Of a DNA stretch of 64,000 bases, positions 1 to 7,773 are shown piece after piece (the first letter of the stretch is position 1; each line of letters opens with the position of its first letter). This stretch comes from Streptomyces sp. NBC_00443 (lineage in GTDB: Bacteria; Actinomycetota; Actinomycetes; Streptomycetales; Streptomycetaceae): assembly GCF_036014175.1 (NCBI RefSeq), contig NZ_CP107917.1, forward strand, positions 6,572,001 to 6,636,000, in the 5' to 3' direction. The notes under the pieces were generated by a model. It was not told the origin of the DNA. It saw only the letters and a program-made list of their open reading frames with translations, and did no database searches. The position numbers and the translations under genes were made by a program.

Positions 1-243
1 GGGAGGGTGGCCAGGAGAGGTATTCGGTGGCGGCTCCAGACCCTGTCCAGCAGCCGCTCCCGGGCAGGCGGTGCCTGCTGCGGGGCGCTCGGGCGGGTGC
101 GGGTGCTGGTGAGGTCGGCTTGGGCCACGTGATCGAAGACGTGGAATCGGGTGGGAACGTTCACTGGCGGCTGAAGTGGCTACGTCTCCTCCGCTTCAGG
201 CCGGGGCATCGGCGGCCGTCGCCGTGGACCGTCGGTGCGCCTG

Positions 244-678
244 TCAGGCCGCCTGGGTGAGTTCGGCGCGGCCGAAGAGCAGGGCGTAGCCGGCCGGGAG
301 TTGGGCGAGGATGCGGGTGAGGAGGTCCTCGCCGGCGAGCTGGGCCACGATCCGAAGGACGGTGCCGGTGTCCCAGCGGGTGGTGGCCGCTGTGCCGCCG
401 GTGCGGTGCGCCAGGTCCTTGACGAAGCCCCAGCCGGTGAGAGGGGCGGTGGCCGGGATCGCGGACGTGAAGGTGACGGCGGCCTCATGCGGCAGCCTGG
501 CCGCGAGCTCCACGCGTTCATCGCCCGTGAGCTGGCGCCCGAACGCGGCCAGCACGGCGTGCACAGCCTCCTCGGCCTGTGCCCGGGTGGCATAGGCGCC
601 TTCGTAGCGCACTCGTTCCAGCATCTGCTCGAACGTGATGCCCGCGGTGTACCGGCGCGGCTGCTGCTGGGAGAACAT
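244..678 (-). CDS. DUF2267 domain protein
   Basis: A 144-residue protein of the DUF2267 family, whose function is not established. It is an all-alpha soluble protein with no signal peptide or membrane segment. The family pattern is visible: an N-terminal FEQMLERVRYEGAYATRAQA helix pair, the central AARLPHEA turn, and a C-terminal LLTRILAQLPAGYALLFG segment. The next gene upstream on the same strand (763-1191) is a second, frameshifted copy of the same family, so this is a local duplication, and an Hsp20 gene follows. DUF2267 genes are often found beside stress proteins in actinobacteria. There is no strong ribosome binding site at the chosen ATG, so the start is tentative. Confidence 0.75.
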   Translation of the reverse strand: MFSQQQPRRYTAGITFEQMLERVRYEGAYATRAQAEEAVHAVLAAFGRQLTGDERVELAARLPHEAAVTFTSAIPATAPLTGWGFVKDLAHRTGGTAATTRWDTGTVLRIVAQLAGEDLLTRILAQLPAGYALLFGRAELTQAA

Positions 679-762
679 CGCTGACGTGCTTGCCTTTCTC
701 GTCGAAGTCGTCGCGAGGCGGCGGCCGGGGGACTATTCCGCCGGCCACCGGTGTCGCGCAGG

Positions 763-1191
763 TCAGGGGAGGGGTGATGTCTGCGGGCTGGACGGGCTGG
801 ACGGGCTGGGGGTGGCCGAACAGCAGGTCGTAGCCCGCCGGGAGCTGGAGCAGGATGCGGTCGGTGAGTTCCTCGCCCGCCGCGTCCGCGGCAACGCTGA
901 GCACGGCCCCCACGTCCCAGGCCGCGGTCTGCTCCGTGGCTCCCTCGATCCAGGCCGCCGTGGCCCGCACGAACCGCTCGGGGAGAGCGGCTCGCGCGCC
1001 TGGAGCGGACTGAGCAGGATGAGTGCCAGACCCTCTGGCAGCCGGGCGGCCAGCTCCGCCCGTACCTCGCCCACCAGATGCGCGCCCAGCAGCGCCAGCA
1101 CCGTGCGGGCCGCCCGCTCGGCTTCCTGGGTGGTGTCGTATGTGCCGCGTTCCTTGACCTGGTCCAGGAACGCCTCCCATCGCATGGTCAT
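763..1191 (-). pseudogene. DUF2267 domain protein, frameshifted
   Basis: The first ~70 residues, from MTMRWEAFLDQVKERGTYDT to the AARLPEGLALILL turn, are a normal DUF2267 N-terminus. After the residues REPLSP the coding sense jumps to another frame, where ERFVRATAAWIEG and later DRILLQLPAGYDLLFG complete the domain down to about position 775. The switch lies at the four-G run 980-983 and fits loss of one base. The restored frame has no stop at the expected place and stays open to 518, overlapping the next gene, so a second lesion is possible. Three 9-bp tandem repeats encode QPVQPVQP near the end. It may be a true pseudogene or a homopolymer sequencing error. Confidence 0.6.
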
Positions 1192-1283
1192 CGCTGCTCC
1201 CGTGCGTGTGTGGCGGTGAGCGGAGACGGGGGCGGCCGCGGGGGGACAGCCGTCCCCCGTCTCCGGTGCGGCCGGGAGGGGAC

Positions 1284-1724
1284 TCAGCCGCTGATCTCCT
1301 TGCGCGTGGAGTCGCCACTGATGGCGATCTTGCGGGGCTTGGCGCGCTCGGCGATCGGGATCCGCAGGGTCAGCACACCTGCGTCGTAGTCCGCCTTGAT
1401 GTGCTCCGTGTCCAGGGTGTCGGCCAGCACGACCTGGCGGGAGAAGACGCCCAGGGGCCGTTCGGACAGCTCCATCTGCACGTCGTCCGCCTTGGTGACG
1501 GGCCGCCGCTCGGCCTTGACGGTCAGCATGTTCCGCTCGACGTCGATGTCGATCGCGTCCGTGGCCACGCCGGGCAGGTCGAAGGCGATCACGTACTCCT
1601 CGCCCTCGCGGTAGGCGTCCATCGGCATCGCCGACGGCCGCGACCAGGTCCCGGTCGTGTTCAGGAGCTGCTGGGTGAGCCGGTCGAGCTCACGGAAAGG
1701 GTCGGTGCGCATCAACATTGTCAA
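1284..1724 (-). CDS. hsp18: Hsp20/alpha-crystallin small heat-shock protein
   Basis: A 146-residue cytoplasmic chaperone that holds unfolding proteins during heat stress. The alpha-crystallin domain fills residues ~45-140 with the expected beta-strand motifs (FDLPGV, LTVKAERRP, DAGVLTLRIP) and ends in the short C-terminal extension KIAISGD that carries the I-x-I-type anchor. Length and sequence match the Hsp18 type of Streptomyces. The start is supported by GGAGGTGT about 6 bases upstream. The divergent neighbour is a RheA-like protein and a RheA-type operator lies between them, so heat-inducible derepression by RheA is the likely control. Known: RheA represses hsp18 in S. albus; here this is inferred from gene order and the operator. 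Confidence 0.9.
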   Translation of the reverse strand: MTMLMRTDPFRELDRLTQQLLNTTGTWSRPSAMPMDAYREGEEYVIAFDLPGVATDAIDIDVERNMLTVKAERRPVTKADDVQMELSERPLGVFSRQVVLADTLDTEHIKADYDAGVLTLRIPIAERAKPRKIAISGDSTRKEISG

Positions 1725-1788
1725 ACACCTCCGGCGTTCAGGTCAGGCACTGTGCTGCCAATGCGTTTCACCTGCCATCGTTGTAGCA

Positions 1789-1807
1789 TGTCGTCCAAGC
1801 GATGACA
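1789..1807. promoter_or_regulatory. RheA-type operator
   Basis: Inverted repeat TGTCGTC-N5-GATGACA between the divergent hsp18 and rheA-like genes. It differs by one base from the published S. albus RheA target TGTCATC-N5-GATGACA. Its position 17 bases before the rheA-like start and 64 before hsp18 suits repression of both promoters. Confidence 0.75.
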
Positions 1808-1824
1808 AGCGGAAGGTCATCCAG

Positions 1825-2538
1825 ATGACGACGACACCAGTTGGAGGTCCCGTGACCAGGGATGATCAGCAGGATGATCAGCCAACACCCCGTGCACGCG
1901 GTCTCACGTCGGCGTCCTTCATCGCCACTGCCGCGGCACTGAATTCGATCCACGAGGCACTGCACGCCGCCCGGTCAAACCGGGACGGGAAGCGCACCGG
2001 GTCCGACCAGGCCAGTTCCGAACAGGCACTCGCTGCCCTCCTGATGCTGCGTGAAGCGCGCGATCAGCTCGCCGAATGGGAGCCCGGCCTGATCGAGGCC
2101 GCGCGGGAGGCGGGCGCGAGCTGGGCCGACCTCGCCCACCCCCTCGGCGTCTCCAGCCGTCAGGCCGCCGAACGCCGCTACCTGCGGGTACGCCCCGGAA
2201 CCCCGGGGTCCACAGGCGAGCAGCGGGTGCAGGCCACCCGCGACCGCCGCGCCGCCGACCGCACCGTCACCGCCTGGGCCCGCGCCAACGCCGCCGATCT
2301 GCGCCGGCTCGCCGGCCAGATCACCGCACTCACCGACCTCCCCGCCACCGCCAACACCTCACTCGCCGAGCTCGAAGCCGCCCTTGCCGACAACGACCCG
2401 GCCGCCCTGGTCGGCCCCCTGACGGTCACGCACACGTATCTGACGTCCGGCCACCCCGACCTCGCAGCGCGCATCGACGACCTCGCCTTCCACACCGACC
2501 AGCTGCGTCGGCACAGCGGCAACCAGCGGCGGAGCTGA
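1825..2538 (+). CDS. RheA-like HSP18 transcriptional regulator
   Basis: A 237-residue protein resembling the actinobacterial family annotated as HSP18 transcriptional regulator (RheA). RheA is a repressor that acts as a thermosensor: it binds DNA at normal temperature and is inactivated by heat. Residues ~65-125 carry a plausible helix-turn-helix (EAGASWADLAHPLGVSSRQA, followed by ERRYLR), and the rest is helical and Ala/Leu rich. It is divergent from hsp18 and has the operator immediately before its start, so autorepression is expected. ATG 1825 is chosen for the GGAAGG at 1811-1816; GTG 1852 with GGAGGT only 3 bases away is an alternative start. Confidence 0.75.
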   Translation: MTTTPVGGPVTRDDQQDDQPTPRARGLTSASFIATAAALNSIHEALHAARSNRDGKRTGSDQASSEQALAALLMLREARDQLAEWEPGLIEAAREAGASWADLAHPLGVSSRQAAERRYLRVRPGTPGSTGEQRVQATRDRRAADRTVTAWARANAADLRRLAGQITALTDLPATANTSLAELEAALADNDPAALVGPLTVTHTYLTSGHPDLAARIDDLAFHTDQLRRHSGNQRRS

Positions 2539-2582
2539 GCCTTTTCGTCGCGCCGCGGGATCTTCCGACCAGGACGGATCTC

Positions 2583-3125
2583 TCACAGCGGAGGTGCGAC
2601 ACAGCCACTGCCGCACCAGCACTCGAACCACACCACCTTGCCGCCCCCTGCCACAGGATCCACGCCCCACTTGCCGGCCACCGCGTCCAGCAGCAGGAGC
2701 CCCCGGCCGCCCTCGTCGTCCGGCCCCGACTGCACGGCGAACGCGGGCAGTTGAGCGAAGCCGTCCGCCACCTCGACCCGCACCCCGCCCGGCTGCCGCA
2801 GGATCAGCACCTCGCACCGGCGGTCCGGAACATGCCGTACGACATTGGCGACCAGCTCGGTCACGCCCAGCTCCACGGCGTCGGTCAGTGCGGACATCGC
2901 CCACTCGGCGAGCAGCGAGCGGGCGATGGTGCGGATGTGCCGGGCCGAGTGTTCGCCGACGGTGAGGCGCAGGCGGTACTGGGCACGGAAGGGGACCAGG
3001 GAGGTGGGGGAATGTATCCGTTCACGGTACGAGCGTGACCTCGCGCAACTACTCTGGGCTACCGAACAGATACAACAGGTCCCGAAGTGGGCCGAGTTGC
3101 GTGAGAGGGCCGCTGCGTGACCCAT
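2583..3125 (-). CDS. ATP-binding protein, anti-sigma/SpoIIAB-like HATPase
   Basis: A GHKL-type ATPase of the small Streptomyces family related to RsbW/SpoIIAB serine kinases, which phosphorylate anti-anti-sigma factors. The conserved part starts near residue 45 (PFRAQYRLRLTVGEHSARH). The N-box is VTELVANVVRH and the G-box region is DEGGRGLLLLDAVAGKWG, with an Asp-rich PDDE before it. It lies head to head with the XRE/DUF397 pair, the usual neighbourhood in streptomycetes. The start is uncertain: the only in-frame ATG is at 3125, overlapping the divergent XRE start by 9 bases, and the first ~40 residues do not look like the family. The real start may lie near 3000. Confidence 0.7.
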   Translation of the reverse strand: MGHAAALSRNSAHFGTCCICSVAQSSCARSRSYRERIHSPTSLVPFRAQYRLRLTVGEHSARHIRTIARSLLAEWAMSALTDAVELGVTELVANVVRHVPDRRCEVLILRQPGGVRVEVADGFAQLPAFAVQSGPDDEGGRGLLLLDAVAGKWGVDPVAGGGKVVWFECWCGSGCVAPPL

Positions 3126-3968
3126 ATCAACACCCTCGACCCGGGCGCCTCGCCACTCGACTACTACGGCTTCGAACTACGCCGCCACCGCGAGGCCGCC
3201 GGTCTGACCCAGAAGCAGCTCGGGGACATCGTGTACTGCACGGGGTCACTGGTCGGCCAGATCGAGACGGCACGGAAGTTGCCGACGTTGCCGTTCAGCG
3301 AGCGGGTGGATATCGCCTTGGGGACGGGCGGGGCGCTGTCCCGGTTGCATGAGCTGGTGATGCGTAGTCAACTTCCGGCCTGGTTTCAGCAGGTGGCGGA
3401 GCTTGAGGCGCGGGCGATCGAGATCTGCTCCTTCCAGGACCACATGGTGCTTGGTCTCCTCCAGACCAGGGCATACGCGCGTGCCGTGCTCGGTGTGCTG
3501 GACGAAACCGACCTCGACGATCGCACCGAGGTGCGGTTGGCCCGTCAGCGCATCCTTGAGAAGCAGGAGTCGCCGGTCTTCTGGGCGATCCTCAGTGAAG
3601 CAGCGCTGTACTTGGAGATCGGTGGCCGGGGGACCATGCGGGAGCAACTGGCCCACTTGTTGTCGTTCGAGAACAATCCCCGGGTCAACATCCAGGTGCT
3701 GCCCTTCGCGGCGGGTGCGCATACGGGCCTGCAAGGCTCATTTGACCTCTACCGCTTTGCGAGCGACCCGACCACTGTTTACACGGAGGGATACGGCGGC
3801 AGCGGGCATCCGACCGCTAACCCGGAGACCGTCAGGATGTGCTCGCTCCGTTACGATCATCTGCAAGCCGCCGCACTCTCCATCAAGGACTCGGCGGAGT
3901 TGATCCGGCGCGTAATGGAGGAGCGTTATGGAGAGCACCGAGATTCTGGCGGGGATCCAGTGGCGTAA
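3117..3968 (+). CDS. XRE/Scr1-family helix-turn-helix regulator with DUF5753
   Basis: A 283-residue regulator. Residues ~15-70 are a Cro/C1-type helix-turn-helix (LRRHREAAGLTQKQLGDIVY, then TGSLVGQIETARKLP). Residues ~95-275 are the DUF5753 domain, with motifs such as LGLLQTRAYARAVL, NIQVLPF and AGAHTGLQGSF. Such proteins are developmental regulators that pair with a small DUF397 protein, in the manner of a toxin-antitoxin or anti-regulator module. The DUF397 gene starts inside this gene, overlapping by 41 bases, so the two are translationally coupled. GTG 3117 is used as start. The divergent ATP-binding protein may be its target or partner. Confidence 0.88.
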   Translation: MTHINTLDPGASPLDYYGFELRRHREAAGLTQKQLGDIVYCTGSLVGQIETARKLPTLPFSERVDIALGTGGALSRLHELVMRSQLPAWFQQVAELEARAIEICSFQDHMVLGLLQTRAYARAVLGVLDETDLDDRTEVRLARQRILEKQESPVFWAILSEAALYLEIGGRGTMREQLAHLLSFENNPRVNIQVLPFAAGAHTGLQGSFDLYRFASDPTTVYTEGYGGSGHPTANPETVRMCSLRYDHLQAAALSIKDSAELIRRVMEERYGEHRDSGGDPVA

Positions 3969-4131
3969 GTCCAGCTACAGCGGCGATGAGGGCGGCCAGT
4001 GCGTCGAGATAGCCGCAACCCCCCACACCACCGTCGCCGTCCGCGACTCCAAGAACCCGGCGGGGCCGATCGTCACCCTCGACCCCGCCGCATTCAACGC
4101 GTTCCTGGGTTGGGCTACAGCCGCTGAATGA
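3928..4131 (+). CDS. DUF397 domain protein
   Basis: A 67-residue protein with the DUF397 signature: WRKSSYSGDEGGQCVEIA near the N-terminus, then VAVRDSKNPAGP and a closing FNAFLGWA. DUF397 proteins accompany XRE/DUF5753 regulators in Streptomyces and are thought to bind them. The start ATG has a strong GGAGGAG 4 bases upstream and lies inside the regulator gene. The 3' end overlaps the convergent thiolase gene by 17 bases. Confidence 0.9.
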   Translation: MESTEILAGIQWRKSSYSGDEGGQCVEIAATPHTTVAVRDSKNPAGPIVTLDPAAFNAFLGWATAAE

Positions 4132-5284
4132 TCGTGCCGGTGGCAAGCCCCCCGCCCGCACACATCGTCACCAGCGCGAACTCCTTGTCCGCCCGCTCCA
4201 GTTCATGAAGCGCGGTCGTGATGAGGCGGGCCCCGGTGGCTCCCACCGGGTGCCCGAGGGCGATCGCGCCGCCGTTCACGTTCACCTTCTCCAGGTCCTG
4301 TTCGAAGACCTGAGCCCAGCTCAACACCACCGACGCGAACGCCTCGTTGATCTCGACGAGGTCGATGTCCTTCAGGGACATCCCCGCCTTGCCCAGCACG
4401 GCATTCGTCGCGTCGATCGGGCCGTCGAGGTGGAAGTGCGGGTCGGCGCCCACCAGTGCCTGGGCGACGATCCGCGCCCGGGGCCGCAGCTTCAGGGCGC
4501 GAGCCATCCGCTTGGACGCCCACATGATCGCCGCCGCTCCGTCGCTGATCTGGGACGAGTTGCCCGCCGTGTGCACGGCCGTCGGCATGACGGGCTTGAG
4601 CCTCGCCAGGGCCTCCATGGACGTGTCGCGCAGCCCCTCGTCCTTGTCGACGAGCCGCCACATGCCCTGTCCGGCACGCTGCTCGTCCTCGGTCGTCGGG
4701 ACCTGGACGGCGAACGTCTCCCTCTTGAAGCGTTCCTCCGCCCAGGCGGCAGCCGCCCGCTCCTGCGAGACCAGCCCCAGTGAGTCGACGTTCTCGCGCG
4801 TCAGCCCCCGATGGCGGGCGATCCGCTCCGCCGCCTCGAACTGGTTGGGGAGGTCCACGTTCCACTCGTCGGGGAACGGCTTCCCCGGCCCGTGTTTCGA
4901 CCCCGATCCCAGTGGCACCCGCGACATCGCCTCGACGCCGCAGCTGATGCCGACGTCGATGACGCCCGCCGCGATCATGTTGGCCGTCATGTGCGACGCC
5001 TGCTGCGAGGACCCGCACTGGCAGTCGATCGTCGTCGCGGCCGTCTCGTACGGCAGGCCCATGGTCAGCCAGGCCGTGCGCGCGGGGTTCATGGACTGTT
5101 CGCCGGCGTGGGTCACCGTGCCGCCGACGATCTGCTCGACCGCGTCGGCAGGCATGCCGGTGCGGCCCAGGAGTTCGCGGTACGTCTCGCCCAGGAGATA
5201 GGCGGGGTGGAGGTTGGCGAGCGCGCCGCCGCGCTTGCCGATGGGGGTGCGTACTGCTTCGACGATCACGGGTTCCGCGGCCAT
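4115..5284 (-). CDS. fadA5: Steroid 3-ketoacyl-CoA thiolase, FadA5 family
   Basis: A 389-residue thiolase that cleaves 3-ketoacyl-CoA with CoA. It closely resembles mycobacterial FadA5, the enzyme of cholesterol side-chain removal: the start VIVEAVRTPIGKRGG, the nucleophile motif DCQCGSSQQ (Cys90), HTAGNSSQISDGAAA, VEINEAFASVVLSWA, NGGAIALGHPVG (catalytic His) and CAGG near the C-terminus. It is divergent from a CYP125-type P450 and has a KstR-like palindrome 64 bases upstream of its start. ATG 5284 is chosen because the family N-terminus begins there; longer upstream reading is not conserved. The role in steroid side-chain catabolism is inferred from family and context; other branched substrates are possible. 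Confidence 0.87.
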   Translation of the reverse strand: MAAEPVIVEAVRTPIGKRGGALANLHPAYLLGETYRELLGRTGMPADAVEQIVGGTVTHAGEQSMNPARTAWLTMGLPYETAATTIDCQCGSSQQASHMTANMIAAGVIDVGISCGVEAMSRVPLGSGSKHGPGKPFPDEWNVDLPNQFEAAERIARHRGLTRENVDSLGLVSQERAAAAWAEERFKRETFAVQVPTTEDEQRAGQGMWRLVDKDEGLRDTSMEALARLKPVMPTAVHTAGNSSQISDGAAAIMWASKRMARALKLRPRARIVAQALVGADPHFHLDGPIDATNAVLGKAGMSLKDIDLVEINEAFASVVLSWAQVFEQDLEKVNVNGGAIALGHPVGATGARLITTALHELERADKEFALVTMCAGGGLATGTIIQRL

Positions 5285-5347
5285 GGGGAGTGTCCTCTCC
5301 TCGGTTACCCGCGCGGCGCGGGGGCGTCCCGGCCGGCCCCGCCACGC

Positions 5348-5371
5348 GGAACTAGAACACGTACTAGTTCC
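5348..5371. promoter_or_regulatory. KstR-like TetR operator upstream of fadA5
   Basis: A near-perfect palindrome with 8-base arms GGAACTAG and CTAGTTCC around AACACGTA. The core at 5353-5366 matches the mycobacterial KstR consensus TNNAACNNGTTNNA with one mismatch (GTA for GTT). It lies 64 bases before the fadA5 start. A KstR-like repressor is encoded at 27869-28495. Confidence 0.7.
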
Positions 5372-5493
5372 CATTGCAGTCTGCTGACAGCGTGTCGACT
5401 GCCGCAAGAGTCGTGCAGCGTCTGAAGTGTTGATCTGTGGAGATCTGCACGAATCCCGCACGCAATTCGGGGTGCCGCGCCTCTTGCCACTTG

Positions 5494-5507
5494 TAGAACC
5501 CGTTACT
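5494..5507. promoter_or_regulatory. KstR-like operator upstream of cyp125
   Basis: TAGAACCCGTTACT matches TNNAACNNGTTNNA except for the last base. It sits within a wider imperfect palindrome (GTAG...CTAC with one extra base) 68 bases before the P450 start. With the site at 5348 it gives each divergent gene its own operator. Confidence 0.55.
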
Positions 5508-5575
5508 ACCTTCGCGGCAATCCTTGTTCTGATGGTCCGTCAGATGGCTACATGGCTAGATGGCTGGAGTTGCCG

Positions 5576-6811
5576 ATGCCTTGTCCAGCGCTTCCCGACG
5601 GGTTCGACTTCACCGACCCCGATGTGCTGCAACACCGTGTACCCCTCCCGGAGTTCGCCGAGCTGCGCCGGGCCGAACCGGTCCGCTGGATCCCGCAGTC
5701 GGGCAACGTAGCCGGGTTCCAGGACGAGGGCTACTGGGCGGTGACCCGGCACGCGGATGTCAAGTACGTATCCACGCATCCGGAGTTGTTCTCGTCCTCA
5801 CTCAACACCGCGATCATCCGCTTCAACGAGCACATCGAGCGCGACGCCATCGACGCGCAGCGACTGATCCTGCTGAACATGGACCCGCCCGAGCACACCC
5901 GGGTCCGCCAGATCGTGCAGCGCGTCTTCACCCCGCGGGCCATCAGGGCCCTGGAGGAACGCCTGCGCACGCGGGCGCTGTCGATCGCCGCCAACGCCCG
6001 GCAGCACTCCGGCCCCTTCGACTTCGTCACCGAGGTCGCCTGCGAACTCCCCCTGCAGGCCATCGCCGAGCTCATCGGCGTCCCACAGGACGACCGGGCC
6101 AAGATCTTCGACTGGTCCAACAAGATGATCGCGTACGACGACCCTGAGTACGCCATCACCGAGGAGGTCGGGCAGGAGTCGGCCACCGAACTCATCTCGT
6201 ACGCGATGAACATGGCCGCCGACCGCAAGGAGTGCCCGGCGAAGGACCTCGTCACCACGCTGGTGGCGGCGGAGGACGAGGGCAACCTGCGCTCCGACGA
6301 GTTCGGGTTCTTCGTGCTGATGCTGTCGGTGGCCGGCAACGAGACCACTCGCAACGCCATCACGCACGGCATGCACGCCTTCCTCACCCACCCCGAGCAG
6401 TGGGAGCTGTACAAGAGGGAGCGCCCGGCGACGGCGGCCGAGGAGATCGTCCGCTGGGCGACGCCCGTCGTCTCCTTCCAGCGGACGGCCACTCAGGACA
6501 CGGAGTTGGGCGGAAAGCGCATAAAGAAGGGGGAGCGGGTAGGAATCTTCTATGCCTCGGCGAACCACGATCCCGAGGTCTTCGAGAACCCGGACACCTT
6601 CGACATCACCCGTGACCCCAATCCTCACCTGGGCTTCGGCGGTGGCGGTCCCCACTACTGCCTCGGCAAGTCCCTTGCGGTCCTGGAGATCGACCTCATC
6701 TTCAACGCCGTGGCCGACGCCATGCCCGGCCTGCGGATGGTCGGCGACCCGCGCCGACTGCGTTCCGCCTGGATCAACGGCGTCAAGGAGCTCCAGGTGA
6801 CCGCCGACTGA
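5576..6811 (+). CDS. cyp125: Cytochrome P450, CYP125 (steroid C26/27-monooxygenase) type
   Basis: A 411-residue P450. It has the CYP125-type opening LPDGFDFTDPDVLQHRVP, LNMDPPEHTRVRQIV, the I-helix AGNETTRNAITHGM near residue 253, EEIVRWATPVVSFQRTA (ExxR in the K-helix region) and the heme loop FGGGGPHYCLGKSLA with ligand Cys362. CYP125 oxidises the terminal carbon of the cholesterol or cholestenone side chain in mycobacteria. Start ATG 5576 is preferred for GGAG at 5566-5569; ATG 5552 lacks a ribosome site and lies in a triplicated ATGGCT stretch. The divergent FadA5 and the ferredoxin at 27390 are plausible pathway and electron partners. Substrate is inferred, not shown. Confidence 0.87.
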   Translation: MPCPALPDGFDFTDPDVLQHRVPLPEFAELRRAEPVRWIPQSGNVAGFQDEGYWAVTRHADVKYVSTHPELFSSSLNTAIIRFNEHIERDAIDAQRLILLNMDPPEHTRVRQIVQRVFTPRAIRALEERLRTRALSIAANARQHSGPFDFVTEVACELPLQAIAELIGVPQDDRAKIFDWSNKMIAYDDPEYAITEEVGQESATELISYAMNMAADRKECPAKDLVTTLVAAEDEGNLRSDEFGFFVLMLSVAGNETTRNAITHGMHAFLTHPEQWELYKRERPATAAEEIVRWATPVVSFQRTATQDTELGGKRIKKGERVGIFYASANHDPEVFENPDTFDITRDPNPHLGFGGGGPHYCLGKSLAVLEIDLIFNAVADAMPGLRMVGDPRRLRSAWINGVKELQVTAD

Positions 6812-6833
6812 CGAGACGCACGGCGCCACACTC

Positions 6834-6863
6834 GGGCCGACGGCTTCCCGGCGCCGTCGGCCC
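6834..6863 (+). terminator. Terminator hairpin after cyp125
   Basis: Perfect 11-bp stem GGGCCGACGGC/GCCGTCGGCCC with an 8-base loop, 23 bases after the P450 stop. A second long hairpin (GGGAGGCAGGA at 6871-6881 with TCCTGCCTCCC at 6906-6916) follows. No T-run, as is common in high-GC actinobacteria. Confidence 0.65.
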
Positions 6864-6959
6864 GTCCCGAGGGAGGCAGGAGCACCCCTTATCCCTACGC
6901 CCCGTTCCTGCCTCCCCCGAGACGGCTCCGTCGGCGCACGGGGTGACTCGTACGCATGG

Positions 6960-6999
6960 CGAAGGCGACGGCCCCGGGGATCGGGGGCCGCCGCCTTCG
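6960..6999 (-). terminator. Terminator hairpin after the transglycosylase-like gene
   Basis: Stem CGAAGGCG-A-CGGCCCC paired with GGGGCCG-C-CGCCTTCG, one A-C mismatch and an 8-base loop. It lies 24 bases past the stop of the leftward gene at 7023 and probably serves that transcript. Confidence 0.65.
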
Positions 7000-7022
7000 G
7001 TTCAGGGTCTGGCAGGGTCGGC

Positions 7023-7439
7023 TCAGTACCAGCCGTTCGACTGCCAGAAGTCCCAGGCGCCACAGGCACTGCCGTAGCGGTCCTTCATGTAGTCCAGGCC
7101 CCACTCGATCTGGGTGGCCGCGTTGGTCTTCCAGTCCGAGCCGGCCGAGGCCATCTTGTTGCCCGGGAGGGCCTGGACGAGGCCGTAGGCGCCGCTGGAG
7201 GAGTTGGTGGCCTTCACGTTCCAGTCGCTCTCGTGATCGACGATCTTGGAGAAGCACTGGTACTGGGCCGAGTCCGAGATCATCTTCTTCGCGACCTTCT
7301 GCGCCGAGCCGGTCTCGGTCGACGCGGCCTGGGCGGGCGCGGCGGCGAACAGGGTGCCGGCGGCCGTGGCGGCCAGGGCGGCACCGGCGAGAGCCTTCTT
7401 CGGGGCGGAGATGCGGCGGAAGGTAGAAATCGCGGACAC
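7023..7439 (-). CDS. Secreted transglycosylase SLT-like protein
   Basis: A 138-residue secreted protein. GTG 7439 gives a typical signal peptide (basic FRRISAPKK, then a hydrophobic Ala-rich stretch ending APAQAAS, cleavage after AQA near residue 36). The mature part is a short lysozyme-like/SLT domain with the catalytic Glu in KIVDHESDWNV, the GAYGLVQALPGNKM loop and the repeatedly seen end WDFWQSNGWY. Such proteins cleave cell-wall glycan in Streptomyces. GAAAGG lies 6 bases before the GTG. It is transcribed alone, with a hairpin terminator downstream. Upstream, 334 bases separate it from the ECF operon end. Confidence 0.85.
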   Translation of the reverse strand: MSAISTFRRISAPKKALAGAALAATAAGTLFAAAPAQAASTETGSAQKVAKKMISDSAQYQCFSKIVDHESDWNVKATNSSSGAYGLVQALPGNKMASAGSDWKTNAATQIEWGLDYMKDRYGSACGAWDFWQSNGWY

Positions 7440-7773
7440 GGAGAGCCTTTCTTCGGGGACAGGGGCCGCAGGCAAGCCGGAACCACGCGATGCGAGGCGG
7501 GGGCGTACGTCGGCGCCGAGGCCCTGAGGGCACGTCGGCGCCGTGCGACGTCGTCCAGAGAAACAGGCCGGGAAGGTGTCCGCAATGAGTCGTTTTGCTA
7601 GTTGTGGTCGTATGCGGGGGGAGTGGCGTCCGTGTGACGTGGCTCTCGATGTACAGGTCAGGGCCGGTTTCGGCATGCACATGGCATCCGATTTGTCCGA
7701 CTAAGGTGGATCGTAGGTGATGTGTGTCATGTGGGGTGGTTCACCGTGCGGATCACGGACCGCGCGTGGCCCC
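7440..7773. other. Intergenic region with 25-bp-spaced direct repeat
   Basis: No gene seen. It is the upstream region of the leftward secreted transglycosylase gene and holds two copies of ACGTCGGCGCCG (7507-7518 and 7532-7543), each containing a GGCGCC palindrome. No riboswitch consensus was recognised although related cell-wall hydrolase genes often have one. Confidence 0.5.

Noticed and set aside
1..243. 77-codon frame at the left edge
   Set aside because: No ribosome site, no recognisable domain, and overlaps the DUF2267 gene end in antisense; the first 243 bases hold nothing I can support.
7440..7680. Possible c-di-AMP (ydaO-type) riboswitch before the transglycosylase-like gene
   Set aside because: Such elements precede many Streptomyces cell-wall hydrolase genes, but the conserved blocks were not found; only a direct repeat is present.
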